A stretch of DNA of 7,201 nucleotides. It comes from Candidatus Bipolaricaulota bacterium (GTDB lineage Bacteria > Bipolaricaulota > Bipolaricaulia > UBA7950 > UBA9294). How positions within the stretch are numbered: the stretch's first letter is position 1; the number at the start of each line of letters is the position of its first letter. Under the pieces are notes generated by a model. The model was not told the origin of the DNA, ran no database searches, and saw nothing but the letters and a program-made list of their open reading frames with translations. Location: positions 1 through 7,201 of the forward strand of contig WFSM01000191.1 in assembly GCA_015485945.1 (NCBI GenBank). Reading direction: 5' to 3'. The position numbers and the translations under genes were made by a program. Below are positions 1 through 5,519 of this stretch, one piece after another.

Positions 1-1200
1 GAGATCATCAAGGATGCGGGCCAGCCCGGCGCGATCACCGTCGCGACGAACATGGCCGGGCGCGGAACGGACATCAAGCTCGGAGACGGGGTGGCCGAGC
101 TCGGTGGACTGCACGTCCTTGGGTGTCAGCGCCACGAATCACGGCGGATCGATAATCAACTCCTTGGGCGCGCCGGCCGGCAAGGGGATCCGGGATCGTC
201 CCAGTTTTACTTGTCGCTCGATGACGATCTGCTGCGCATCTTCGGCGGTGATAGGATTGGTGCGCTGATGGACCGGTTGGGGATGGAGGAGGGACAGGCG
301 ATTAAACATGAGTTGCTGTCTAAGGCGATTCGCCGCGCGCAAAAGCGAGTTGAGGGCCGTAACTTCGAAATCAGAAAACGCTTGCTCGAATACGACCTTG
401 TTCTCGCCAAGCAACGGGAGGCGGTGTATGCCGTGCGCGATCGGTTCCTGTTGCCGGCGGGTGGAGAGGTGGAGGCGTTATCGTCCGACGACCTCGACGA
501 CTACTTAAACGATCTGTTCGGCGAAGTGGCGGAAAGCATTGTCTTAAGCCATGTTAATCCTTCACGCCCATCCGACGAATGGAATCTAACCGGGCTCGCT
601 CGTGAGCTCGCCGGGTTCGGCCCGATTACGCAGGCCGCGCTTGACGGCAAGCACCCCGACGAGTTGAAAGACTTAGTGATAGAGCACTTCCAAACAGCGC
701 TTGCTCGCCAAAAGAAAAAGTTAGGTAATCAGTTCCCGCTGATTGCCCATTACCTGATCCTGCGCACGATTGACGAGGCATGGCTCGCCCACCTGTATAC
801 CCTTGATGACCTCAAGGAGGGAATTGGGTGGACTGCGTACGCCGGCACAGATCCACTTGTTGCGTTCAAACGCGAATCGTACGTGCTGTTCCAGGACATG
901 CTCAAACGCGCTGCTGATAAGATCGTGCGTTCACTTCTGAATCCACGTCTCGCCGTTGCGGGCATCGAAGAGGAGAAACCCGCTCCTACTCCAGCCAATG
1001 TGCAGTATGTTCATGCCGGTGCAACCGCAACCGATTCCAGCAGCGCCTCCAGCACTGGGGGCACCGTCTATGCGGGCAAGCGGTACAAGACCAAGCAGGA
1101 CAAGCCGCCGAAGAACAAGGCCAAGAAACCCGGTCGCAACGACCCATGCCCGTGCGGCTCGGGAAAGAAATATAAGAACTGCTGCGGGAAAAACGAATAG
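1..1200 (+). CDS. secA: Preprotein translocase ATPase SecA, C-terminal 399 residues (5' end outside window)
   Basis: SecA is the motor that pushes unfolded preproteins through the SecYEG channel using ATP. The reading frame is open from base 1, so the gene begins upstream and about half of a usual 800-900 residue SecA is present. Counting window codons, residues 13-26 carry the hallmark of the second nucleotide-binding domain (ATNMAGRGTDIKLG), followed by QLLGRAGRQGDPGSSQF (helicase motif VI with the arginine finger region). The helical scaffold starts near EYDLVLAKQREAVY. The later scaffold block contains IDEAWLAHL and DPLVAFKRES; the usual GIGLRGYAQ stretch reads GIGWTAYAG here, a mild divergence. 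A Ser/Thr/Lys-rich linker leads to the last 22 residues, a complete SEC-C zinc motif of the form CxC-x8-CC (GRNDPCPCGSGKKYKNCC), which in the family contacts SecB and/or ribosomes and lipids. The gene ends with TAG. No convincing terminator follows directly. Confidence 0.98.
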   Translation, partial: EIIKDAGQPGAITVATNMAGRGTDIKLGDGVAELGGLHVLGCQRHESRRIDNQLLGRAGRQGDPGSSQFYLSLDDDLLRIFGGDRIGALMDRLGMEEGQAIKHELLSKAIRRAQKRVEGRNFEIRKRLLEYDLVLAKQREAVYAVRDRFLLPAGGEVEALSSDDLDDYLNDLFGEVAESIVLSHVNPSRPSDEWNLTGLARELAGFGPITQAALDGKHPDELKDLVIEHFQTALARQKKKLGNQFPLIAHYLILRTIDEAWLAHLYTLDDLKEGIGWTAYAGTDPLVAFKRESYVLFQDMLKRAADKIVRSLLNPRLAVAGIEEEKPAPTPANVQYVHAGATATDSSSASSTGGTVYAGKRYKTKQDKPPKNKAKKPGRNDPCPCGSGKKYKNCCGKNE

Positions 1201-1207
1201 CTTACTG

Positions 1208-1238
1208 TAAACCAACTCCTCTACATGCATGTGGTTTA
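1208..1238. repeat. Inverted repeat / weak stem-loop downstream of secA
   Basis: TAAACCA (1208-1214) and TGGTTTA (1232-1238) are perfect 7-bp inverted arms around a 17-base loop. The loop and right arm also contain the 10-bp palindrome ACATGCATGT (1223-1232). No T-run follows on either side, so this is not a typical intrinsic terminator. It could protect the secA mRNA 3' end, be a weak terminator or be a protein-binding site. The inverted repeat itself is plain; its role is not. Confidence 0.4.
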
Positions 1239-1267
1239 GGAACTTATTGTATGGAAAAAAGTTACAA

Positions 1268-1289
1268 AAATCCTATCCCGTAGGGATTT
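1268..1289. repeat. Inverted repeat just upstream of the riboswitch promoter
   Basis: AAATCC (1268-1273) pairs with GGATTT (1284-1289), and an alternative nested hairpin ATCCC-GTA-GGGAT (1275-1287) is also possible. It ends 13 bp before the -35 hexamer at 1303. On the + strand no T-run follows. On the - strand it is followed by TTTTTG, so it could stop antisense transcription. It might also be an operator-like site for the promoter. Only the symmetry is directly visible. Confidence 0.35.
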
Positions 1290-1302
1290 ACCGCCATTGC
1301 AC

Positions 1303-1331
1303 TTGACAAATACTCAAAATGACGTTATAAT
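1303..1331 (+). promoter_or_regulatory. Consensus sigma-70/sigma-A promoter of the riboswitch operon
   Basis: A perfect -35 hexamer TTGACA (1303-1308) is separated by exactly 17 bp from a perfect -10 hexamer TATAAT (1326-1331). The surrounding DNA is clearly more A/T-rich than the neighbouring genes. Transcription should begin around 1338-1340, about 10 bases before the riboswitch P1 helix, so essentially the whole leader is aptamer plus expression platform. A full-consensus promoter with control placed downstream is what one expects for a riboswitch-regulated transcript. Confidence 0.9.
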
Positions 1332-1348
1332 TATTATTGATATGGTTG

Positions 1349-1428
1349 GGCTCTGAAAATGGTAAACCCGCTGCAAAGCGGGGGCACAAAGGTACGGGTC
1401 CAAAGTGGATAGCCGCACTGCCAGAGCC
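1349..1428 (+). promoter_or_regulatory. Cyclic di-GMP-I (GEMM-I) riboswitch aptamer
   Basis: P1 is a perfect 7-bp helix, GGCTCTG (1349-1355) with CAGAGCC (1422-1428). Next comes GGTAAACC (1361-1368), matching the conserved GGCAAACC of the class. A 6-bp hairpin CCCGCT/AGCGGG (1367-1372/1377-1382) is closed by a GCAA (GNRA) tetraloop (1373-1376). Then come ACAAAGG (1386-1392; family ...GCAAAGC...) and an ACGGGTCC...GGATAGCC arm forming a short P3. In the family the bound c-di-GMP is sandwiched at the three-way junction, with a conserved adenine (A47 in Vc2), G20 and C92 contacting it. Aligning on AAACC puts G1361 at the G20 position and A1388 at A47. This favours c-di-GMP over the cGAMP-type GEMM-Ib variant, which carries A at position 20. 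The C-to-G change at 1392 appears compensated by C1413. Identification is by motif and fold, not by a covariance search. Confidence 0.85.
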
Positions 1429-1462
1429 GGGGGAGGAACCGGTGTTGCAGTGGGGCGTTTTT
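1412..1462 (+). terminator. Riboswitch-controlled intrinsic terminator (overlaps the aptamer 3' strand)
   Basis: GCCGCACTGC (1412-1421), the 3' strand of the aptamer core, can pair with GCAGTGGGGC (1447-1456): nine pairs and one G-G mismatch. The stem is extended inward by CCGG (1427-1430) with CCGG (1439-1442) around an 8-base loop. Five Ts follow at 1458-1462. The 5' arm and the inner stem reuse bases needed for the aptamer core and P1, so the two folds exclude each other. Inference: ligand binding holds the aptamer fold and prevents termination, giving a genetic ON switch. Confidence 0.7.
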
Positions 1463-1475
1463 GTCTTTATATGAT

Positions 1476-1510
1476 TGCCTCTTACGAAAGGTGAGGGGCA
1501 TTTTTATTTT
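1476..1510 (+). terminator. Second intrinsic terminator before the MshEN-like gene
   Basis: TGCCTCTTAC (1476-1485) pairs fully with GTGAGGGGCA (1491-1500), including two G-T wobbles, around a GAAAG loop. TTTTTATTTT (1501-1510) follows immediately. It lies only a few bases before the Shine-Dalgarno sequence of the next gene, so genes downstream need read-through. GGGGC (1452-1456), freed when terminator 1 does not form, could pair with GCCTC (1477-1481) in its 5' arm and act as an antiterminator. That last point is inference. Confidence 0.82.
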
Positions 1511-1524
1511 GTGGAGGTGGTTAC

Positions 1525-1866
1525 GTGCAAACCCAAGTAGAGCTGTTTGAACTTGAAGCAGTAAAGGAGGAGTACCAGGAGAAGGATGCTATCGGGATTC
1601 CGATGTCAGTACGCGAGCGATACGAGCGTGCTCTCGCCGAAATTCGCGAGCGAATCAGGCGGGCACGGGAGGGCAAATCGAGCAAGAAAGTGGGGGCACT
1701 GCTAATTGAGCAAGGGGTGCTAGATCCGGAGAAGTTGCAACAGGCGCTCACCGCCCAGCAACAACGCGGCAAAGGCGAGCTTATCGGCGAGGTCCTGGTG
1801 GCACTTGGGCTCGTCAGGAGAGAAGCGCTTCTTTCGGCACTACAGATACAGACAAACGAGAATTGA
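1525..1866 (+). CDS. Small stand-alone MshEN / GspE N-terminal-like domain protein (113 aa)
   Basis: The start is GTG, preceded by a good GGAGG Shine-Dalgarno (1513-1517). Residues 1-27 are unassigned. Residues 28-54 are strongly charged and helical (RERYERALAEIRERIRRARE), possibly coiled coil. Residues 55-78 and 86-109 are two tandem 24-residue copies of the MshEN pattern: xxG-xx-two aliphatics-xx-G-two aliphatics-x4-L-x3-L-xx-Q. Every spaced position matches in both copies except the opening RLG, which reads KVG in copy 1 and LIG in copy 2. In type II secretion and type IV pilus ATPases (GspE, MshE, PilB) this domain sits at the N-terminus and, where the motif is complete, binds c-di-GMP. 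Here there is no ATPase. It sits directly behind a c-di-GMP-I riboswitch and 17 bp ahead of a secreted beta-helix gene, so a role in c-di-GMP signalling is plausible. Loss of both Arg residues leaves ligand binding uncertain. The fold match is good; the function is inferred. Confidence 0.85.
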   Translation: MQTQVELFELEAVKEEYQEKDAIGIPMSVRERYERALAEIRERIRRAREGKSSKKVGALLIEQGVLDPEKLQQALTAQQQRGKGELIGEVLVALGLVRREALLSALQIQTNEN

Positions 1867-1883
1867 AGAGCAAGGAGGAAGGC

Positions 1884-4800
1884 ATGAGAGTGAAGTGGCC
1901 GATTGTTTTATTGATTGCTGGGATAGTTCTTCTAGGGGCAGTTTCGGTGTGGGCAAACGATCTGTACGTCAATCCAACGGGCACTGGTGGTGCGTATACG
2001 TCAATTCAAACGGCAATTAATGCCGCCCAGCCTGGTGATACGATCCATGTAGCGAACGGAACCTATACAGAAGTATTAAATATACCTAAGAATCTTACAA
2101 TCCAGGGAGAGAGCGAGACCGGGGTGATTATCAATACCTCTGGGTCTGCTGGTTATGGGATCTCAGCCGATGGAGATTACACTATTTCGCTTAAGAACTT
2201 CACGGTGGTTGGTCCGCCTTCTGGAACGTACGGATACGGCATTAAAGTATCGGGAGAAAACGCTGATATCACCATACACGACGTTACCGTTAAGGATAGC
2301 GGCCGATCGGGTATCGATCTGAACGGGGTCGCACACGGCGATTTGAAGGACATCACCGTCATCAACAATGGCGGGGTGGGGCTGGCACTCACCGATTCGA
2401 GCAATGTCACCGTGGACGGCATTACAACTAGTGGAAACGCGTGGGCCGGGATGGCGGTATACACCTACGGAGTGTCCTACGCCGGTGGGTGCGACAACAT
2501 AACCCTTACTGGGACGAACTCGTTTGGTGAAGCCACCGGGCTGTATACCGAGATAGAGAATCCCGCCGATCCCGCACATCCGTATTCGATTACGAATCTC
2601 CACATTCCGCTGTCCGAATTCAGCTACACGGTCAGCAGCAACGCACATCCGAATTGGGTCGCGTACTACCCTAACCTCACCACCGCTTCAGGAGCAGCGG
2701 TCGCTGGTGACCCCAACAATGCGTTCATAAATGACCGCAATACCGGCGATTTCGTCGTTGTACCGGGGCTTAAGATCCAGGCAGCAATAAATGCTGCCGG
2801 GGACGGGGATGTTGTTCATGTTCTGGCAGGTGTATACACGGAACAAGACTGGATTAATGCCGGCATAGTATTGCAAGGAGAACCGGGAACAAGCATCAAA
2901 TCTGTTGGAACTGCGCGATACACCATGGATGAAGCAGGTAGTAAGCAATTCATTCCCGTCATTTTCGTGTACGGCGGTGCGATGGATGCTAGCAATCATG
3001 TCTCTGGAACAGGAGTGATCAATGCTAACATCGAAAACTTGGACATCGATGGACAGAACCACATAGCAGCAGGTGTTCGATCTGTAGGAGTTCTTGTCCG
3101 TAATGTTCATGGGACGGTTTCCGGGAACACGATTCACGATATCGGCATTGATGGCAGTGAAACATTTGGTGTGCTGGTGTATGGCGACTCAAATATGATG
3201 ATAGACAATAACACCATCACTGGATGGAGTCGTGGCGGCATAGGGGTAAACAGCGGTGAGGCCACAATACGTAATAACACTGTTGTGGGGCCTGGCTTGG
3301 GAATTCCTGTGACATGGGCACCTAATGGAATTCAAATTGGTTATGGTGCACAAGGGACCATTGCTGGCAATGACGTTTCCGGCTGTGGATGGCCTGGAAC
3401 AGCGTGGACTGGAACAGGCATAATGGTCGTTGATACCAGCCATGTTGTTGTTGAGAATAACATAGTCCACAACAACGAAACCGGGATCAGCATCACGGAC
3501 TTTCCAGGAGCCTTGTATGGGCCGCCGTGGGACGCCCGTACTGTTTCAGACGTGACGGTGCAGGGGAACACCCTTGACTCGAACGAATGGGCTCTGGACA
3601 TCGCAAACGATGTAAGCAACGTTGGCGTCCTGCTCAATGTATTCAAGAACACGACCTACGACGCGATCGACGTATACGATTATGGGCTCTGGAACCCCGG
3701 CTATGGTATACCAGCTCCCTCTGATGTTGTAATCCACTACAATAGCATCACTGGGAGTGGCGGCGATGGCCTATGGGTTAGCGACACGGTTCTTAGTCCA
3801 GTCGACGCCACCCTCAACTGGTGGGGAGACGCGAGCGGTCCATCAGGTGAGGGAACTGGTGCAGGTGACTCAGTGAGTACCAACGTCATCTTCAGCCCGT
3901 GGTTAGGAACCGACCCTGACGGCGATCCGACAACACCCGGAGTGCAGATCACTGGTCCAATGACGATCATCGTCGCTCCAGTGGGACCAGCCCCTGCTGG
4001 TGGATACCTCAACGCAGCGATCGCTGGCGCAAATAGTCCTGATCTACCGTACGCTGACACAATTGAGGTGAAACACGGCACCTACGACGCATCGACGCCG
4101 ATCACCGACGGGGTCACCATTGTAAGCCAACATGGATCGGCCGCTAACACTAATCTCACCGGTAATATGTCCCTTAACGCCCGCAACATCATCATCGGCC
4201 GGATGCGCCAAGGGTTCTCGATCCACGGGAACGTTACGGCTGGAGCCGGGGTGGACGCGTCGACAATCCACATCAACTGGAACGACATCTACGGTATGGT
4301 GATCAACAACGGCACCGGGACGTTGGATGCCACGTACAACTACTGGGACGGCAACACCCCGTGGACTAAAATAACGGGAGTGGTCGACTACTACCCGTAT
4401 CTTCCTAACCCCGCCGGCGTTATCATCGGTTACATCGACAGTCTTCACCTTACTCCGGACGACGCGATCACATACGCCAATCTGAAAAACAGCGGTATGC
4501 TTGGTGCCGATGCACTGGCGGTCCTTCAATTGATGCATGCCTACGGGTTCTCTCAAGAGGAAGCGCAGCAACTGGTGCGCGAGTATGGTCGCGGGCGAAT
4601 CCACATCGCAATGATGGGCGCGCACTCTCTTCACGCATTCTCCATCAACCTTCTCGGCTATAACCGCACTGCCGGCGCCGGGGGCACGATAAATCACCAG
4701 ATCGCCGGTGGTGGTGGTAGCATCAACGGTGTCACCGTAAACGCGTCTTACAAGCAGGGGGAACCGATCCACGTCGCGTTTACCCTCACCGATCCGATCA

Positions 4801-5030
4801 CCGGGAAAGAGGTAACCAACGCGATTGCCACCCTGTCGGTGGTACGGGTGACCCCAGGTGCGAAGACCGCACTCGTTTATTGGGGAATGATCCAGTACGA
4901 CAAGACGGCAGGACAATATAAGATCGATTACGATACGAGCCATCTCAAACCGGGATACTACGACCTGTTCATCAGTACCAATGACGGGCAGACGCAGCAG
5001 TTCCGGGTGGAAGTTACGAAGCCAGAGTAA
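1884..5030 (+). CDS. Secreted right-handed beta-helix (pectin-lyase-like fold) surface protein, 1048 aa
   Basis: ATG at 1884 is chosen because AAGGAGG (1872-1878) sits 5 bases upstream and the protein then opens with a clean signal peptide: MRVK, a hydrophobic core, and likely cleavage after VWA at residue 24. A TTG at 1863 would add seven charged residues in front of it. The mature protein has three modules with the same opening: AINAAQPGDTIHVANGTYTE (about 45-65), AINAAGDGDVVHVLAGVYTE (about 295-315) and a degenerate third (about 705-735, ...TIEVKHGTYD). Modules 1 and 2 continue into Gly/Asn-rich parallel beta-helix repeats of the NosD/PbH1 kind (for example GNTI, NNTI and ENNIVHNN steps). 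Modules 2 and 3 close with LNWWGDASGP and YNYWDGNTPW. Residues about 854-925 are helical. A Gly-rich linker (about 928-952) leads to a C-terminal beta-sandwich (about 953-1048; GEPIHVAFTLTD, GQYKIDYDTSHLKPGYYDL) resembling the PxKF/Ig-like ends of surface proteins. No catalytic motif, LPxTG or PEP-CTERM signal was recognised. Adhesin, polysaccharide-binding or lyase roles are all possible; c-di-GMP control favours attachment. Confidence 0.9.
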   Translation: MRVKWPIVLLIAGIVLLGAVSVWANDLYVNPTGTGGAYTSIQTAINAAQPGDTIHVANGTYTEVLNIPKNLTIQGESETGVIINTSGSAGYGISADGDYTISLKNFTVVGPPSGTYGYGIKVSGENADITIHDVTVKDSGRSGIDLNGVAHGDLKDITVINNGGVGLALTDSSNVTVDGITTSGNAWAGMAVYTYGVSYAGGCDNITLTGTNSFGEATGLYTEIENPADPAHPYSITNLHIPLSEFSYTVSSNAHPNWVAYYPNLTTASGAAVAGDPNNAFINDRNTGDFVVVPGLKIQAAINAAGDGDVVHVLAGVYTEQDWINAGIVLQGEPGTSIKSVGTARYTMDEAGSKQFIPVIFVYGGAMDASNHVSGTGVINANIENLDIDGQNHIAAGVRSVGVLVRNVHGTVSGNTIHDIGIDGSETFGVLVYGDSNMMIDNNTITGWSRGGIGVNSGEATIRNNTVVGPGLGIPVTWAPNGIQIGYGAQGTIAGNDVSGCGWPGTAWTGTGIMVVDTSHVVVENNIVHNNETGISITDFPGALYGPPWDARTVSDVTVQGNTLDSNEWALDIANDVSNVGVLLNVFKNTTYDAIDVYDYGLWNPGYGIPAPSDVVIHYNSITGSGGDGLWVSDTVLSPVDATLNWWGDASGPSGEGTGAGDSVSTNVIFSPWLGTDPDGDPTTPGVQITGPMTIIVAPVGPAPAGGYLNAAIAGANSPDLPYADTIEVKHGTYDASTPITDGVTIVSQHGSAANTNLTGNMSLNARNIIIGRMRQGFSIHGNVTAGAGVDASTIHINWNDIYGMVINNGTGTLDATYNYWDGNTPWTKITGVVDYYPYLPNPAGVIIGYIDSLHLTPDDAITYANLKNSGMLGADALAVLQLMHAYGFSQEEAQQLVREYGRGRIHIAMMGAHSLHAFSINLLGYNRTAGAGGTINHQIAGGGGSINGVTVNASYKQGEPIHVAFTLTDPITGKEVTNAIATLSVVRVTPGAKTALVYWGMIQYDKTAGQYKIDYDTSHLKPGYYDLFISTNDGQTQQFRVEVTKPE

Positions 5031-5050
5031 CACAGCGGCGAATTAACGGC

Positions 5051-5089
5051 AGAAAAACAGGGGAAGGGACCTCCCTTCCCCTTATTTTT
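5051..5089. terminator. Bidirectional intrinsic terminator between the beta-helix gene and tmRNA
   Basis: GGGGAAGGG (5060-5068) and CCCTTCCCC (5073-5081) form a perfect 9-bp stem with an ACCT loop. On the + strand it is followed by TTATTTTT (5082-5089), ending the beta-helix transcript. On the - strand it is followed by TGTTTTTCT (read from 5059 down), ending the tmRNA transcript, whose mature 3' CCA finishes at 5089. One hairpin therefore serves two convergent genes. Confidence 0.92.
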
Positions 5090-5440
5090 GGTGGAGGTGG
5101 CGGGAGTTGAACCCGCGTCCGAAGATACCTCCGATCGGCGTCTACAAGCTTAGGATCGCATTTTTATCTCGATGAGCGATCTCCCGCGACCTGGATAGCG
5201 CTCATCCAGCTTCCTTGAAGTTCATCGTGCCTGCAGGAAGCGCGCGAGCACGATATACCCGCATAGTCGACGCCTAAATGAAGCCCGCGGGAAGCTCCAT
5301 CAGGCGTCCTCCCCTAGTTGAGGGAAGGAGTAGCGAATGCGTAATCCGCAGTTATTGTTTGGTTTTTGCCGGTTTTAGGAGTCAGCAACGCTCCGCTTGC
5401 AACCTCGCTTCGGTATCTCCGTCGATGCCGTTTCACCCCC
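5089..5440 (-). ncRNA. ssrA: Transfer-messenger RNA (tmRNA), one-piece
   Basis: tmRNA with SmpB rescues stalled ribosomes and adds a degradation tag to the unfinished protein. Read on the - strand, the 5' end is GGGGGTGAAACGG followed by ATCGACGG. The 3' end is the tRNA-like T-arm CGGGTTCAACTCCCG (5115-5101), then CACCTCC, discriminator A and an encoded CCA (5091-5089). The acceptor stem GGGGGTG/CACCTCC gives 7 pairs with the third-position G-U typical of tRNA-Ala-like charging. The length, 352 nt, is normal. Pseudoknot 1 can be traced as GGAG/CTCC with TTGCTG/CGGCAA, followed by an A-rich stretch ending AATAACT before the tag. It is transcribed from its own promoter at 5460-5488 and stops at the shared terminator. 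Confidence 0.97.
5314..5349 (-). other. tmRNA tag-peptide reading frame (predicted tag ADYAFATPSLN)
   Basis: The resume codon is most likely GCG at 5349-5347, directly after AATAACT, which matches the usual sequence before tag codons. Reading on gives Ala-Asp-Tyr-Ala-Phe-Ala-Thr-Pro-Ser-Leu-Asn, then TAG (5316-5314). The TAG lies in the loop of a hairpin, CCTTCCC (5328-5322) with GGGGAGG (5314-5308), the place where tmRNA stop codons are commonly found. The middle YAFA resembles the common YALA core, but the tag then runs five more residues and lacks the usual terminal Ala-Ala. Other frames either stop after a few codons (TAA) or give an unrelated longer peptide ending at TGA. Confidence 0.65.
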
Positions 5441-5459
5441 ATGTCAATGATCCAATCAA

Positions 5460-5488
5460 ATTGTACCACGGCCGGGGCAAATTGGCAA
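5460..5488 (-). promoter_or_regulatory. tmRNA promoter
   Basis: On the - strand, TTGCCA (5488-5483) and TACAAT (5465-5460) are separated by 17 bp, close to the sigma-70 consensus. Transcription would start near 5453, about 13 bases before the mature 5' end at 5440. That leaves a short leader to be removed by RNase P, as usual for tmRNA. Its -35 overlaps the -35 of the divergent comEC promoter. Confidence 0.8.
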
Positions 5489-5512
5489 TCCGCCGGGCGT
5501 TCGTGCTATCCT
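5482..5512 (+). promoter_or_regulatory. Probable comEC promoter giving a leaderless mRNA
   Basis: An extended -10 element (TG-C-TATCCT, with TATCCT at 5507-5512) ends 7 bases before the ATG at 5520. TTGGCA (5482-5487) lies 19 bp upstream as a -35. Transcription would then start at about 5519-5520, on or next to the start codon. This agrees with the lack of any AGGAGG-like sequence before comEC. The -35 spacing is long, so the extended -10 may be the main contact. Confidence 0.55.
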
Positions 5513-5519
5513 GGGTGCA

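Noticed and set aside
1268..1289. Intrinsic terminator of secA
   Set aside because: The stem is weak and no T-run follows on the + strand, so it is listed only as an inverted repeat.
1349..1428. cGAMP (GEMM-Ib) riboswitch instead of c-di-GMP-I
   Set aside because: The base aligning to position 20 is G, whereas the cGAMP variants carry A there. Kept only as a point to test.
1863..1883. TTG start for the beta-helix protein overlapping the previous stop codon
   Set aside because: It lacks its own Shine-Dalgarno and would put a charged extension (KSKEEG) before a clean signal peptide. ATG at 1884 has AAGGAGG at ideal spacing.
4044..5033. 329-codon open frame on the - strand opposite the beta-helix 3' part
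   Set aside because: Its product looks like reverse-complement composition with no recognisable domain, and it lies wholly opposite a well-supported gene with signal peptide and conserved motifs. Other - strand frames at 2163-2648, 2688-3137 and 3341-3652 are rejected for the same reason.
5089..5120. A separate tRNA gene on the - strand (T-arm and CCA end visible)
   Set aside because: The T-arm belongs to the tRNA-like domain of tmRNA. Its matching 5' acceptor strand is about 340 bases away, and there is no anticodon arm.
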